From positions 310,001-374,000 of the forward strand of contig AP026129.1 of assembly GCA_030295235.1 (NCBI GenBank): 64,000 nucleotides of DNA, written 5' to 3'. The stretch comes from Fistulifera solaris. Taxonomy: Eukaryota; Bacillariophyta; Bacillariophyceae; Naviculales; Stauroneidaceae. The notes under the pieces were generated by a model. It had not been told where the DNA came from. It did no database searches and saw only the letters and a program-made list of their open reading frames with translations. The position numbers and the translations under genes are program-made. Below, one piece after another: positions 35,224 through 45,279 of this stretch. Within the stretch, counting starts at the first letter, position 1, and each line of letters starts with the position of its first letter.

Positions 35224-37246
35224 TTACAACTCATCGTCACCAAAGTCACCCGCGTCATCGCCGCCGGCGCTGCCTCCTGAGCCTCCCCTGCTGGTAAACA
35301 TTTCGCATAATAGGATTGGACACTTGTTCGACTTCCTTCAGCTTCTCGTCGTAGTCAGCCTTGTCGGCTTCTGGGTTGGAGTCCATCCAGTCAATCGTTT
35401 CATCGATCATGTCTTGCAATTCCTTCTTATCTTCTGCGGAAATAACATCAGAGATACCCTTTTCTTCGTCTTCAAGAGTGTTTTTCAGGTTGTATAGGTA
35501 GCTCTCAAGTCCGTTGCGGGCGTCAATGCGCTCCTTGACTCGCTTATCTTCCTCAGCGAACTCTTCAGCCTCGCGCACCATTCGCTCAATATCCTCCTCC
35601 GACAAACGTCCCTTTTCAGCAGTGATGGTAATCTTTTCAGACTTTCCTGTTCCCTTGTCTTCGGCAGACACTTGCAAAATACCGTTGGCGTCAACTTCGA
35701 AAGAAACTTCGATTTGGGGAACACCACGGGGAGCCGGAGGAATTCCAGTCAACTCGAACTTTCCAAGCAAATGGTTGTCCTTGGTCATGGAACGTTCTCC
35801 CTCGAAAACCTGGATCAACACAACACTCTGGTTGTCCTGGTGAGTAGAAAATGTTTCTACGAAAAGAGGAAAGGTCAGCAATTTGTGCACAAGTGACTCC
35901 TGAAATACATAGCGACACTACTTACGAGACTTCTTGGTAGGAATGGTGGTTCCACGGTTGATAAGCTTAGTCATGACTCCACCAACGGTCTCGATACCTT
36001 GGGAAAGCGGGGTCACATCCAAAAGAAGAATTTCACTGGTAGCATCACCACCTTCTCCGGACAAGATACCACCCTGTACAGCAGCTCCGAAAGCGACGGC
36101 TTCATCAGGGTTGATACCCTTGGATGGCTCTTTTCCGCCAAAGTATTCAGAAATGAGCTGTTGAACCTTGGGAATACGGGTAGAACCACCAACTAGAACA
36201 ATCTCGTCGATTTCGTCCTTGGAAAGGTCGGCATCCTCCATGACACGAGCAACAGGACCCATCGTCTTCTTGAACAAATCGTTGTTGAGTTCTTCGAAAC
36301 GGGCACGAGTCAATGTCTCGGAGAAGTCAAAGCCATCGGCCAAGTCTTCAATTTCCAAACGAGCTTGCTGCTGAGTGGAGAGGGCACGCTTGACACGTTC
36401 GACCTCCTTTCGCAGCTTCTGCAAGGCACGCTTGTCGTTGCTAATGTCAACTTCGTTCTTTTTCTTCATCATCTTAATGAAGTATTGCATGACACGCTGA
36501 TCAAAATCCTCTCCACCCAAGTGAGTGTCTCCGTTGGTCGCCAAAACTTCAAACACACCGTTATCAATCGTCAACAGGGTGACATCGAAAGTACCACCAC
36601 CCAAATCAAAGACCAAGACGTTGGATTCTCCTCCCGTCTTGTCCATACCGTAGGCGATAGCGGCAGCGGTGGGCTCGTTGATGATACGTTCCACCTTCAA
36701 ACCAGCAATCGTACCAGCATCCTTGGTCGCCTGACGCTGGGCATCGTTAAAGTAGGCGGGCACCGTGACGACCGCATGCTTAATTTCCTTGCCGAGGAAT
36801 GTTTCGGCCGTGAGCTTCATCTTTTGCAGAATCATGGCGGAAACTTCTTCGGGCGCAAAAGTAGCCGTTTGTCCGTTTTGCTTGACTTGAATGACGGGCT
36901 TGTCCTTGTCAGAAACGATTTCGTAAGGAACTAGCTTTTTATCGGCCTGTACGGATTTGTCGGAATACTTTCGACCAATCAAGCGCTTGACGTCGAATAC
37001 AGTGTTTTGTGGGTTGATGGTAGCCTGGTTTTTGGCGGCATCACCGACGAGACGCTCACCATTCTCCATGAAGGCGACATAGGATGGCGTGATACGGTTA
37101 CCCTGGTCGTTGGCAATAATCTCGACACGTCCATTCTTAAAGACACCGACGCAGGAATACGTAGTACCAAGATCAATACCAATGACCGTTCCGATCTTGG
37201 ATGTCTCTTCTTCTTCGGCGTAAATTGGGCGAGCCCAAAGTGCCAC
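35224..37246 (-). CDS. BiP: BiP, ER-lumenal Hsp70, with DDEL retention signal; signal exon unresolved
   Basis: Hsp70 chaperone of the ER lumen. It has [14 protein letters not shown], the [11 protein letters not shown] phosphate loop, [13 protein letters not shown] and [12 protein letters not shown]. The Glu-rich stretch after ARPIYA fits a mature BiP N-terminus, with ARPIYA as a signal-peptidase site. The stop at 35224-35226 is preceded by GDFGDDEL, an ER-retrieval tetrapeptide. That end is in frame only if one G is restored at C4 35285-35288 (plus strand). One 69-nt intron (35925-35857) interrupts between PTKKS and TFSTHQDNQ. The 5' end is open: no ATG is in frame at 37246, and a TTTCCAG acceptor lies directly upstream. 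The signal-peptide start is therefore in an exon further upstream, possibly from an ATG near 37332 through a short intron. Confidence 0.93.
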
Positions 37247-38473
37247 TGGAAATGTGAATAAGGGACGACAGGGGTGAGAAAAACATCAACGACCGAAAGA
37301 GGCAAGAGATGGACAATTTGAAACGAGAGACATCAACTGAGATCAACATGAGACAGAGGATTGAAAAGCTCTGTATATATAGAATTTTTCTTCATCTACA
37401 GCTTTCATGTTGCAATGAGGTGAGCAGAAACAACAGAACCTGGCTCTCATAGCCCTCTTCCGGTCATTTTCGCCACCGCAGACATCCGTCGGAACATTTT
37501 GTGCCTTTTCCTTTCGGTCAAACGACAAGAACGCTTCTCAACAATACTCACAGGCTGCAACTGCGAATGATTTGAATAGCATGTTTCTTCTTCACTTGTA
37601 TTATTATTATTCTTATTCTTATTTGTTTCCTTTTCAAGCAAACGTGATGATGGAAATGAACATGAACACGATGGAGAGAGATTCAATGACAAAGTGTACG
37701 GTAGAAGCGAATTGACGCAATCGGTGGACGGTGGACAAACGTCAAAAGTTCCACGTGTGCGGTTTTTCCATCAACCGGAAGTAGACACACGTGGAACTTT
37801 TTCGAACGATTGCGACGCAAGACCTCTGACTCTGTCTGACCAGTAATCGAAGACGGATTTTGATTAAGGCAAGTAATTCGGTCATTCTTTTTGGTTCGAG
37901 GCTGATCGCTGATCGTCAACGCCTCGGTCATTCAGTCGTGCTCGGGAGAAGGATTTGGCTAGAAACGAAGAGATAGTAAAGTGATACTACCTTTCAAATG
38001 TACAATAGAGGATCTGATTTTTCATTTGACATAATGAGCAATGAGCTAGTCTTGAATCAACTTCCTCCTTCTCCGGTTCTCATTTCCAGTTACTGTTTCC
38101 TGTACTTCTGTATGACTTCCTTGATGAGATGACGTCGACATATCCTTCACTTCTCCGCTCCGATGCGTGGCACCAGCCACGTCGCACACTCCAGCTGACT
38201 TGACTTCAGAAAACTCCGACGATGACCTTGCGTTTTCACGGAGAACGCCGTCACGCTGCCACGAAATTCAACGCCAAAAGGAGGACAAGACAGCGAACAC
38301 CAGCAGTTTTCGAGCCACTTGTCGCACAATTTCTCACGGCACCTGCCTTGTTCACACCGGCGCTGACGACATACTTTCCCCACGGTGGTGACCCCCTTTG
38401 CACCTTTCTTTCTGTAACAACCACATTTTCGTTCATTTCCTCTCTTCTTCAAGAAAGGAAAAACAGTTCCATA
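37247..38473. other. Divergent upstream region shared by BiP and the bZIP gene
   Basis: Must contain the missing 5' exon and promoter of BiP (-) and the promoter and 5' UTR of the bZIP gene (+). The frame of the bZIP gene is open without a stop back to 38222, but the conserved part begins well after 38474. The notable element is the CACGTG inverted repeat at 37744-37801. Confidence 0.5.
37744..37801. promoter_or_regulatory. Inverted repeat with two CACGTG boxes, candidate ER-stress/bZIP element
   Basis: A perfect 16-bp inverted repeat, AAAAGTTCCACGTGTG and CACACGTGGAACTTTT, is separated by 26 bases. Each arm contains the palindrome CACGTG inside CCACGTGTG. CACGTG and CCACG cores are bound by bZIP and bHLH factors, and CCACG is half of the animal ER-stress element. 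Location between BiP and a bZIP gene makes a regulatory role plausible. No experiment supports it here. Confidence 0.4.
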
Positions 38474-39186
38474 ATGGATATCATCGAAGAAACACACGCC
38501 AACACGGAAGCTTCTCGCCCCCCGATTTCCGATCTTTCGGAAGAGACCAAAAAGCGAACAAGCGAACAAGCTCAGCTACAAGACGACCCCGAGAGCGACC
38601 GAAAGAAGCTTCAACAACGACGAGAAGCTAACCGGGTTCATGCTTTCAAGTCACGCCAGCGCAGCAAGCACTTGCTATCCGAGTTGCAAACGACGGTGAA
38701 CGAATTGGCCAAAGACAAGTCCGAGCTAGAACGCCACAATGCTGTACTCCGAGCCCAAGTTGAAGTACTGCAACAGCAAAACCTCTCCTTGCTGCAAAAT
38801 CAACAGCAAATGATGCTGCAACAAAAGGGCTCGCCACAGATTCCGCCGTCCTTGGCGGGTTCTTCGGCCGGTTTCAATTTCGCCTCCAATCCTTTCATGG
38901 CAGCCGCGGCAGCCGCAGCTGCGGCCTCGGGGATGGGAAGCTCGCCCTTGGCAACAATGCTTCTCTAGCCATGCTGGCGACAATGATGGGAGCCGCCGCC
39001 AATCCGACCCCGAATGCTGCAGCGTTGGCCATGATGAACTCTTTGGTGGGCGGGCAAGCGCCAAGAGCGATGAATTTGGGGGAGGAAACGAGCGCGGAAC
39101 ATTCCGTTTTGCCGCCGCAGTCGAGTGCCTCCGGCGGTAGCAGACCTTTCGCCGGCCCGGGGGGCCGAAGCGGGGGCGGGAAGTAG
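38474..39186 (+). CDS. bZIP transcription factor, frame-broken once
   Basis: The basic region ANRVHAFKSRQRSKHLL contains the canonical N-x7-R DNA-contact pattern (Asn of ANR to Arg of SR). A leucine-type heptad follows immediately through LQTTVNELAKDKSELE, then AVLRAQVEVLQQQN. The N-terminus is acidic. Downstream are a Gln-rich stretch, a run of nine alanines and a Gly/Pro-rich tail. One C is missing at C3 38945-38947; after it the protein continues as LGNNASLAMLATMMG and ends at 39186. Start chosen at 38474 because it opens a polar N-terminus directly upstream of conserved sequence; an in-frame extension to 38222 looks like UTR. Divergent from BiP. Confidence 0.85.
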
Positions 39187-39906
39187 TTAGGTTATTGTTG
39201 TTCTGTCAAGACTCATGTCAACAAGTCACTCGTCAATATATATCAAAGTAACTGTTTCTTTATGCTATTCACTACAGGATGTATACATGCTTAGAGTATG
39301 TTTTGTACTAGCCTGCATCGTTTTGAAGGATTCGCTGAAATTGAAAAGCGGTACTTGTAGTAGAGTGCCGATTCGGCCTCAGTCTGGTGAAATGTTTGCA
39401 TCGCAGCATCGATAATGAACAGTGCACTTCCGATCTCGTCGAAGCATAAAAAATTCAAGTCAGACCCAAACAGCACATGGCATGTCGATTTAAGCGTCCA
39501 ACAAGCTTTGTCGTACACCGTGAAAAGCGTTAGAGGTGCAAAAATCAGTAAAATTAATGCAGGCTATGCCATCCCCTTATGCAAGATGTTAGCAGATTTT
39601 AAGTTTACCGGTTACGGTTATTTCCAACTTGGAACAGTTAAACGCAGTTTACCACTCCGTGAAAGAAACAAGATTAGTTTAAAGATTTCTCTAATTCCTA
39701 TTTTGTGGTAGTTCATTATGCTAAAAAGGCTTCTACTTTAACTCGACTTGACATTCTAGAAAAAGTTGCCCTAAATTCGACAGCGGATCATCATGCCAAA
39801 TGATCGGCGCTTCTACATTCTCGATGATTCCGATTTATTTTTTAAGTTTTCAGGACGAGTTCACCAAGCTGCCGACACACGTACTCTTTGAAGCTTGCGA
39901 CACACC
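39187..39906. other. Intergenic region, nothing recognised
   Basis: AT-rich. Open frames are below 100 codons; the one at 39415-39711 is Lys/Ser-rich with no family resemblance. No repeat or RNA gene seen. Confidence 0.4.
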
Positions 39907-40635
39907 ATGAATGCGTTAGCCATGTCTAGGATCTCTGCTAGCGGGCGGCCATGTAAGTCTAGCCAGTCAAACGGGATTTCCAGACATGACAAAAGATCGG
40001 TGGCAGCTCATCAGGAAGATGACTTTACAGAATCAACCTCGACTTTGTCGTCGTTTTCGAGCAAATCAACGTCCGTCAGCTTTGGGAGCGTTCTAGTTCA
40101 TTATCACCCCATCGTTCTCTCGAACAATCCTGCGGCGCGAGAGGGCCCCCGATCGAATTGGCGTGGGAAGCTTTGTACTCGGAAGTCTTTCATGTTGATG
40201 AGCTCACCGTCGATGAAAAGCGAACTGCGGGTAATGTGAAACGGATAGTCGGAGAAGATCGCGAGAAATGGTTACGGGAAAAGGGATTTTGCGATCATTG
40301 TCTTCAAAAGGTATCGGCAGAGATAGAAGCCATTAAACAATCACGCAGTGACGAGGCAGCGATAGCGAAAGAAATCGAATCCCTCGATCGGTACAAACAA
40401 ATGTCGACGGCATCTCACCGCGCGTGCAATCGCGAAATGCGTCGTTCGTTTCACAAAACATCCAATGCTGGATTTGTGGAAAAGTGGAAGAAATGAGACA
40501 AAGTCACTTGATGACACGGCAGCGAAATTCTATCATGCGTTGCTTGCTTCGCAGGAAGAGCGCGCCATAGAAGTTACTGCAACGGAATATGAGGAGAAGG
40601 GCTTGCCCCGACCAAAAAAGAACACCTTAACTTAG
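39907..40635 (+). CDS. Uncharacterised diatom family 'VxFGxVxVRxH-LDW', member 1, frame-broken
   Basis: A Ser/Thr-rich N-terminus precedes the domain shared with the genes at 57038 and 59563. It starts VSFGSVLVHYHPIVLSNNP, continues GPPIELAWEALYSEVFHVDEL, and ends with EAIKQSR and a charged helical tail. One C is missing at C5 40146-40150. At A3 40492-40494 a second shift moves the reading from VEKWKK into NETKSLDDTAAKFYHALLA, ending at the TAG 40633-40635. About 240 residues after both corrections. I know of no biochemical function for the family; no signal peptide or membrane segment is visible. Confidence 0.68.
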
Positions 40636-40734
40636 TAGAAGAACATGTCATGTGAGTAAACCGAAATGATGTGCGCCGTGCCAGTTCCCATCGTAACGCT
40701 TCCATCACTATTCGTTCAGCTTATCAGTAAGCTT

Positions 40735-40890
40735 GATGTCTTTGTTGCGATGCATGTACCATCAGCATCATTTGCAACGCTCATACTTCTCGTCGACTGC
40801 TTTTGTCGAAAATCCTTGTGCGGATCGCTGCTTATTGTGCTTTCCGTTTTCGACACGACTGCATTTCAGTCATAAATCATTCATTCTGCT
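40735..40890 (+). repeat. Degenerate dispersed repeat copy
   Basis: Carries in order ACCATCAGCATCATTTGCAA, CGAAAATCCTTGTGCGGAT and CGACACGACTGCATTTCAGT. All are shared, with a few substitutions, with about 7180-7325 and with the end at 7067-7106. Further partial copies occur near 8889, 9065 and 53230. Confidence 0.6.
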
Positions 40891-40989
40891 ACCTTGGTGA
40901 ACAACATTATTTCTCTATTAAACGATGCAATTACCATCATCATCATTCTGTTATAGACGCCTTGGATGCTTGATGATTCCACAAAAGCC

Positions 40990-42075
40990 CTTGGGAACGT
41001 GGTGTTTTCACGTGCGCAGAAAACTTGACACCGCACCCCCAGAAAATCTTGGCAATTGATCTCTTCACGTTCCCAGAAAATCTGGGGGTGCGACGTTTTC
41101 AAGTTTCCAAAAATTCTGGGCTTATGATGTTTTCACGTCCCCACAAAATCTGGAGGTGCGATTTTTTTACGTTACCAGAAAAGCCGGGCGAGTGGGAGTG
41201 GTGTTCTGAAATTCCCAGAAAATCTGGGCTTTCGATGTGATCACTTTTCCAGAAAATCTGGGTATAAGATGTTTTCACGTGCCCACAAAATCTGAATGTG
41301 CGATTTTTCACTAGCTCAAAAAATTTGTGCGGGTGGTGTTTTCACTTTGCCCAAAAGATCTGGGCGAGCAATGTTTTCACATTTCCCAAAAATCTGGACG
41401 AATGATGTTTTCACGTGCCCAAAAAAATATGGGCGTGCAGTGTTTTCACGTTTTTCTAAAAAAATCTGGGCGAGCAATGTTTTCAGTTGTCAAGAAAATC
41501 GTGGCTTGCGATGTGTTTACGCTCCCAAAAAAAATCTGGCCTTGCAATTGCAATGAGTTCACTTTCCCAGAAAATCTGGACGAGAAGTGGGGGTGATGTT
41601 TTCACGTTCCCAGATCTTCTGGGCGTGTGATGTTTTCACCTGCCCAGAAAATCTGTGGATGTTATGTTTTCACTTGCCCAAAAATTCTGGGCGCGCGATG
41701 TTTTCAAGTTTACCGAAAATCTGGAAGTGTGATGTTCTTACGTGCCCGAATAATCTGGGGTGCAGTGTTTTACCATACAAAGAAAATCTGTATGTTTGAT
41801 GTTTCCACTTCTCCAGAAAATCTGGGGGTGCGATGTTTTCACGTTCTCAGAAAATCTGGGCAGGTGTGTGTTTTCCAATTCCCAGAAAATCTGGGGGTGT
41901 GATGTTTTCACTTGCCCAGAAAATCTGGACCAGTGATGTTTTCACTTAACCAGAAAATCTGGAAGAGTGATTTTTCACTTGCCCAGCAAATCTAGGCTGG
42001 TAATGTTTTCACGTCCCCAGAAAATTCGGATGTGCGATTTTTAACATCCCCAGAAAATCTGGGTGCGTGATGTTT
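40990..42075. repeat. ~35-bp minisatellite, about 30 copies, hairpin in each unit
   Basis: Tandem array with the degenerate unit GATGTTTTCACGT followed by (G/T)CCCAGAAAATCTGGG and a variable G/T-rich spacer. Each unit contains CCCAGA-AAA-TCTGGG, a 6-bp stem with a 3-base loop. Units diverge by several substitutions each, so the array is not freshly amplified. Long GC/AT-mixed frames through the array are by-products of the period and not genes. It lies between family member 1 and the M16 protease. Confidence 0.88.
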
Positions 42076-42305
42076 TTGTCTATTTTGTTGTACTGTGTAC
42101 GATAGACCCCAAGTTTGGTTACAGCCATATCCATTTACAAACAAACACAATCAACTAAGCGATCGAAGCGACGACACAACTAGATAAAAATTTCTGAGTG
42201 TGCTGTAATCGTTGTTGTTCATTACAAAAGATTTCGCAACGCGCAACGCGAAGAATCTACAAGGAGGTAGACACGTTTTACAGACAGCAGTGACACATAC
42301 TCACG

Positions 42306-45194
42306 ATGACCGTGACAACTGTCGAACTTCCGCAAACGGATACGCGAAAGTATCATCACTTGACTCTGCCGAGCAACAGATTAGAGGTGATGCTTGTTCA
42401 AGACATTGCTGCGGAGACGTCCGCTGCTGCCGTGACAGTGGCGGCCGGACAATTTCAAGATCCCGTCGACTTTCCCGGGCTCGCGCATTTAGTCGAGCAC
42501 ATGGTCTTTTAGGGTCGCGCGAGTTCGAAGCGGAAAACGAATACGATCAATTCGTTTCGACGCATGGTGGTCACACGAACGCGTACACAGATCTTGAGCT
42601 CACATGCTTTTATTGCAACATCAAATCGGGGAATTTGGAAGGAGCCCTTGCTCGTTTCGGGGCGTCGCTGTCGTCTCCGTTGTTTGCGGCAAGCTCGCTG
42701 GAACGCGAAATCCAAGCAGTCGATTCGGAGCACTCCAACAATCGACAATCGGACGCTTGGCGCTCGAATCAATTGTCACATTCGTTGATCGGAGGTCGAT
42801 TTCACGACCACGGAATGCATCACGTTTTTGCGCACTTTGGAACGGGAAACATGGACGTTTTGTTACCGGGTGATGACAAAAATGACCGCTTGGTATTGTT
42901 GAGAGAGCAAGTGGTAGCATTCTACGAACGCTACTATAAAGCTACCGCGATGAAACTGGTGATTCTTGGTCCTAATCCGCTGGAGGAATTGGAGGAGTGG
43001 GCGAACAAATACTTTGGGCGTATTCCGGCTGGTGAAGTCCTCAAGGAACCTTTACCACCTTTGCCCAAGCAATCGTGCATGGCTCTAAAATGGGTACCAG
43101 TTCGAGACAGTCGTACGCTGACATTACAATGGATACTTCCCGAACTGAGATCGCACTATCGATCGAAACCCGGGCACGTACTAAGTCACGTCTTGGGACA
43201 CGAAGGCCCGGGCACTTTGTTGTATGTTTTGAAAGAAGAGTTGCATTGGGCTCACGAGTTGAGTGCCGACAACATTTCGTCCATGACGAGTGCGTTCACG
43301 GTTTTTAACTTGATCATCGAACTCACACCGGCTGGATTGGACAATGTTTCACAGATCATTGCAGGAGTGTACAAGTATATTTCATTGATGCAGGATTTAC
43401 CGGACTGGGTCTATGATGAACAAGAGTTAACAGCGGAACTGCAATTCCGGTTCCTATCCAAAGCTGAGCCTGAGGACACAGTGAGTCAATTAGCCGTGAA
43501 TTTGCAGTACTATGGCCCAGAGCATGCTATCTCGGGTCCCCACAAGATTTATAAGCACGAGCCGGCTCTTGTACGAAAATGTCTCGATTGTTTCACCCGT
43601 GATAACATGTTCGTTCTACTTTCCAGTAAAAATTTCGAAACGGATCGAGTCGATCCGTGGTATGGCACCTCAATTCAAAGTGCTCAATAAAGAAGATGCT
43701 ACCGAAACGTTTTTTAACACTGAGACCGAGGCAGAGTGGTTTTCACTGCTAAGCCTGCCGACTCCAAACGATATGCTAGCGACTCACTTTGATCTTGTGG
43801 CATCGCCTGAGCAATGTTTTCAAAATCCTGAGGCAACACCTCGTTGCCTACTGAATAGCAACATCTGTCGGTTGTGGTACAAGCCGGATCTAACCTTTCG
43901 TATGCCCAAGGTGAATGTCATGGTCATGTTTCGGACGCCCTTGGTTTACAACAGTCCACAAAATGCGCTTCTAGCAGCGATATGGACAGAGCTGATTCAA
44001 GAGTTTTGCAACTCCTTTTCCTATGTGGCTTCCATGGCAGGTTTGCATTGCTACTTTCAAGCCAGCACTAAGGCGATTGAAATGACCATTACAGGATACA
44101 ACCACAAAGTCGGCGTTTTGATTGAACGTGTGGTGGATACGATCAAATGCCTACCTGAGAAGATTTCTGATCCTGTTTTTGAAAGAGTTAGCCACAAGCT
44201 TGAGCAGCGCTATCTAGCGTTCATGATGGGCTCCCCGTATCGACATGCTATGAATGGTGCTGATTTGTGCCTCGATGCAGAAAAGTGGAATGTCGAGGAC
44301 CGACTCGAACTTCTCCAGAGCAAAAGCTTGTCTTTAAACGACACGATACACTTTCACCGACAGCTTATGGGAAGCTTTTACTTAGAGGCCTTGGTGCATG
44401 GAAATGCGGAGCCTCCGACAGCGTTAGAATGGATGAACAGAATAGTTGATGTCTTTCAACCGAGCGTTATCTTACATCACCCATTGAATCGCGTAGTCGA
44501 AATCCCAAACGGAGAAACTCTTTATGGTTTTCCTTGCCACAATCCTGAAGACAATAACAACAGCGTCTTAAGCTACTACCAAGTGGGAGTTCTCGACTTG
44601 AGGGGCGCAGCAATATTGAAGCTTACCCAGCATCTCATGCAAGAACCGGCTTTCTTTCAGTTGCGTACATCCGAGCAGCTAGGTTATTTGGTACACACAA
44701 GCGTCAAGACGAATGGTGAGCACGTAAAAGGTTTGATGGTGCTGATACAGAGTGAATCGTTTCATCCAGATCATTTGAATGAAAGGATTGAGGCGTTTCT
44801 GCCTCAATTTCGAAAATCAGTTGTTGAAATGACTGCGGTAGATTTTCAGAAGAACGCACTGGCAGTACGCCAGGGTTTACTGGAACAACCAAAAAATCTT
44901 GGGGAGGAATCGTCAAGACATTGGGATGCCATCTCGAACAAAATGTACTATTTTACTCGGTCAAAAGATCTTGCTACGCTCGTAGAAGGAGTTGGCAAAG
45001 AGGAGATACTGCAGTTCCTTGACAAGTACATCTTGCCGTCGCCATATCGTCGAAAGTTATCAGTTCGAGTCTACGGGGCAAGCAACCGAGATATGATCCC
45101 GAACGTCATCATTGATCCAAAGCAATTCGGCCGCTGTCAAGCTCTTTATCCCACGCACCATGACGTAGATATTTTAAACATGATGATGAACTAA
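42306..45194 (+). CDS. M16 insulinase-type zinc metalloprotease (IDE/nardilysin-like), frame-broken
   Basis: Inverzincin protease of about 960 aa that degrades peptides in an enclosed chamber. The inverted zinc motif HLVEH (HxxEH, with catalytic Glu) lies at about residue 61-65. The family block GSREFEAENEYDQFVSTHGG and NAYTDLE follow, and the third zinc ligand is expected in LEREIQAVDSEH. Downstream are GPGTLLYVLKEELHWAHELSA and, in the C-terminal half, LRTSEQLGYLVHT, typical of IDE. Two frame changes: T4 42507-42510 (one T missing, directly after HMVF) and about 43670 (one extra T, in WYGT-QFKVLNKED). Start at 42306 from the first conserved-length ATG. Converges on the YAK1 gene with 85 bp between stops. 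Confidence 0.9.
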
Positions 45195-45279
45195 GCTATA
45201 AAGTAATGACTGGGAAGAGGAATTAGTTGTATTTATTATCTGTGTTTTCGATGATAATTACATGCTGGATCCGGTCCGG

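Noticed and set aside
36365-36934. 189-codon plus-strand frame inside BiP
   Set aside because: Antisense shadow of a strongly codon-biased Hsp70 gene.
40990-42075. CRISPR array
   Set aside because: Eukaryotic context, spacers are degenerate copies of each other rather than unique, no cas genes, and the unit is a degenerate minisatellite.
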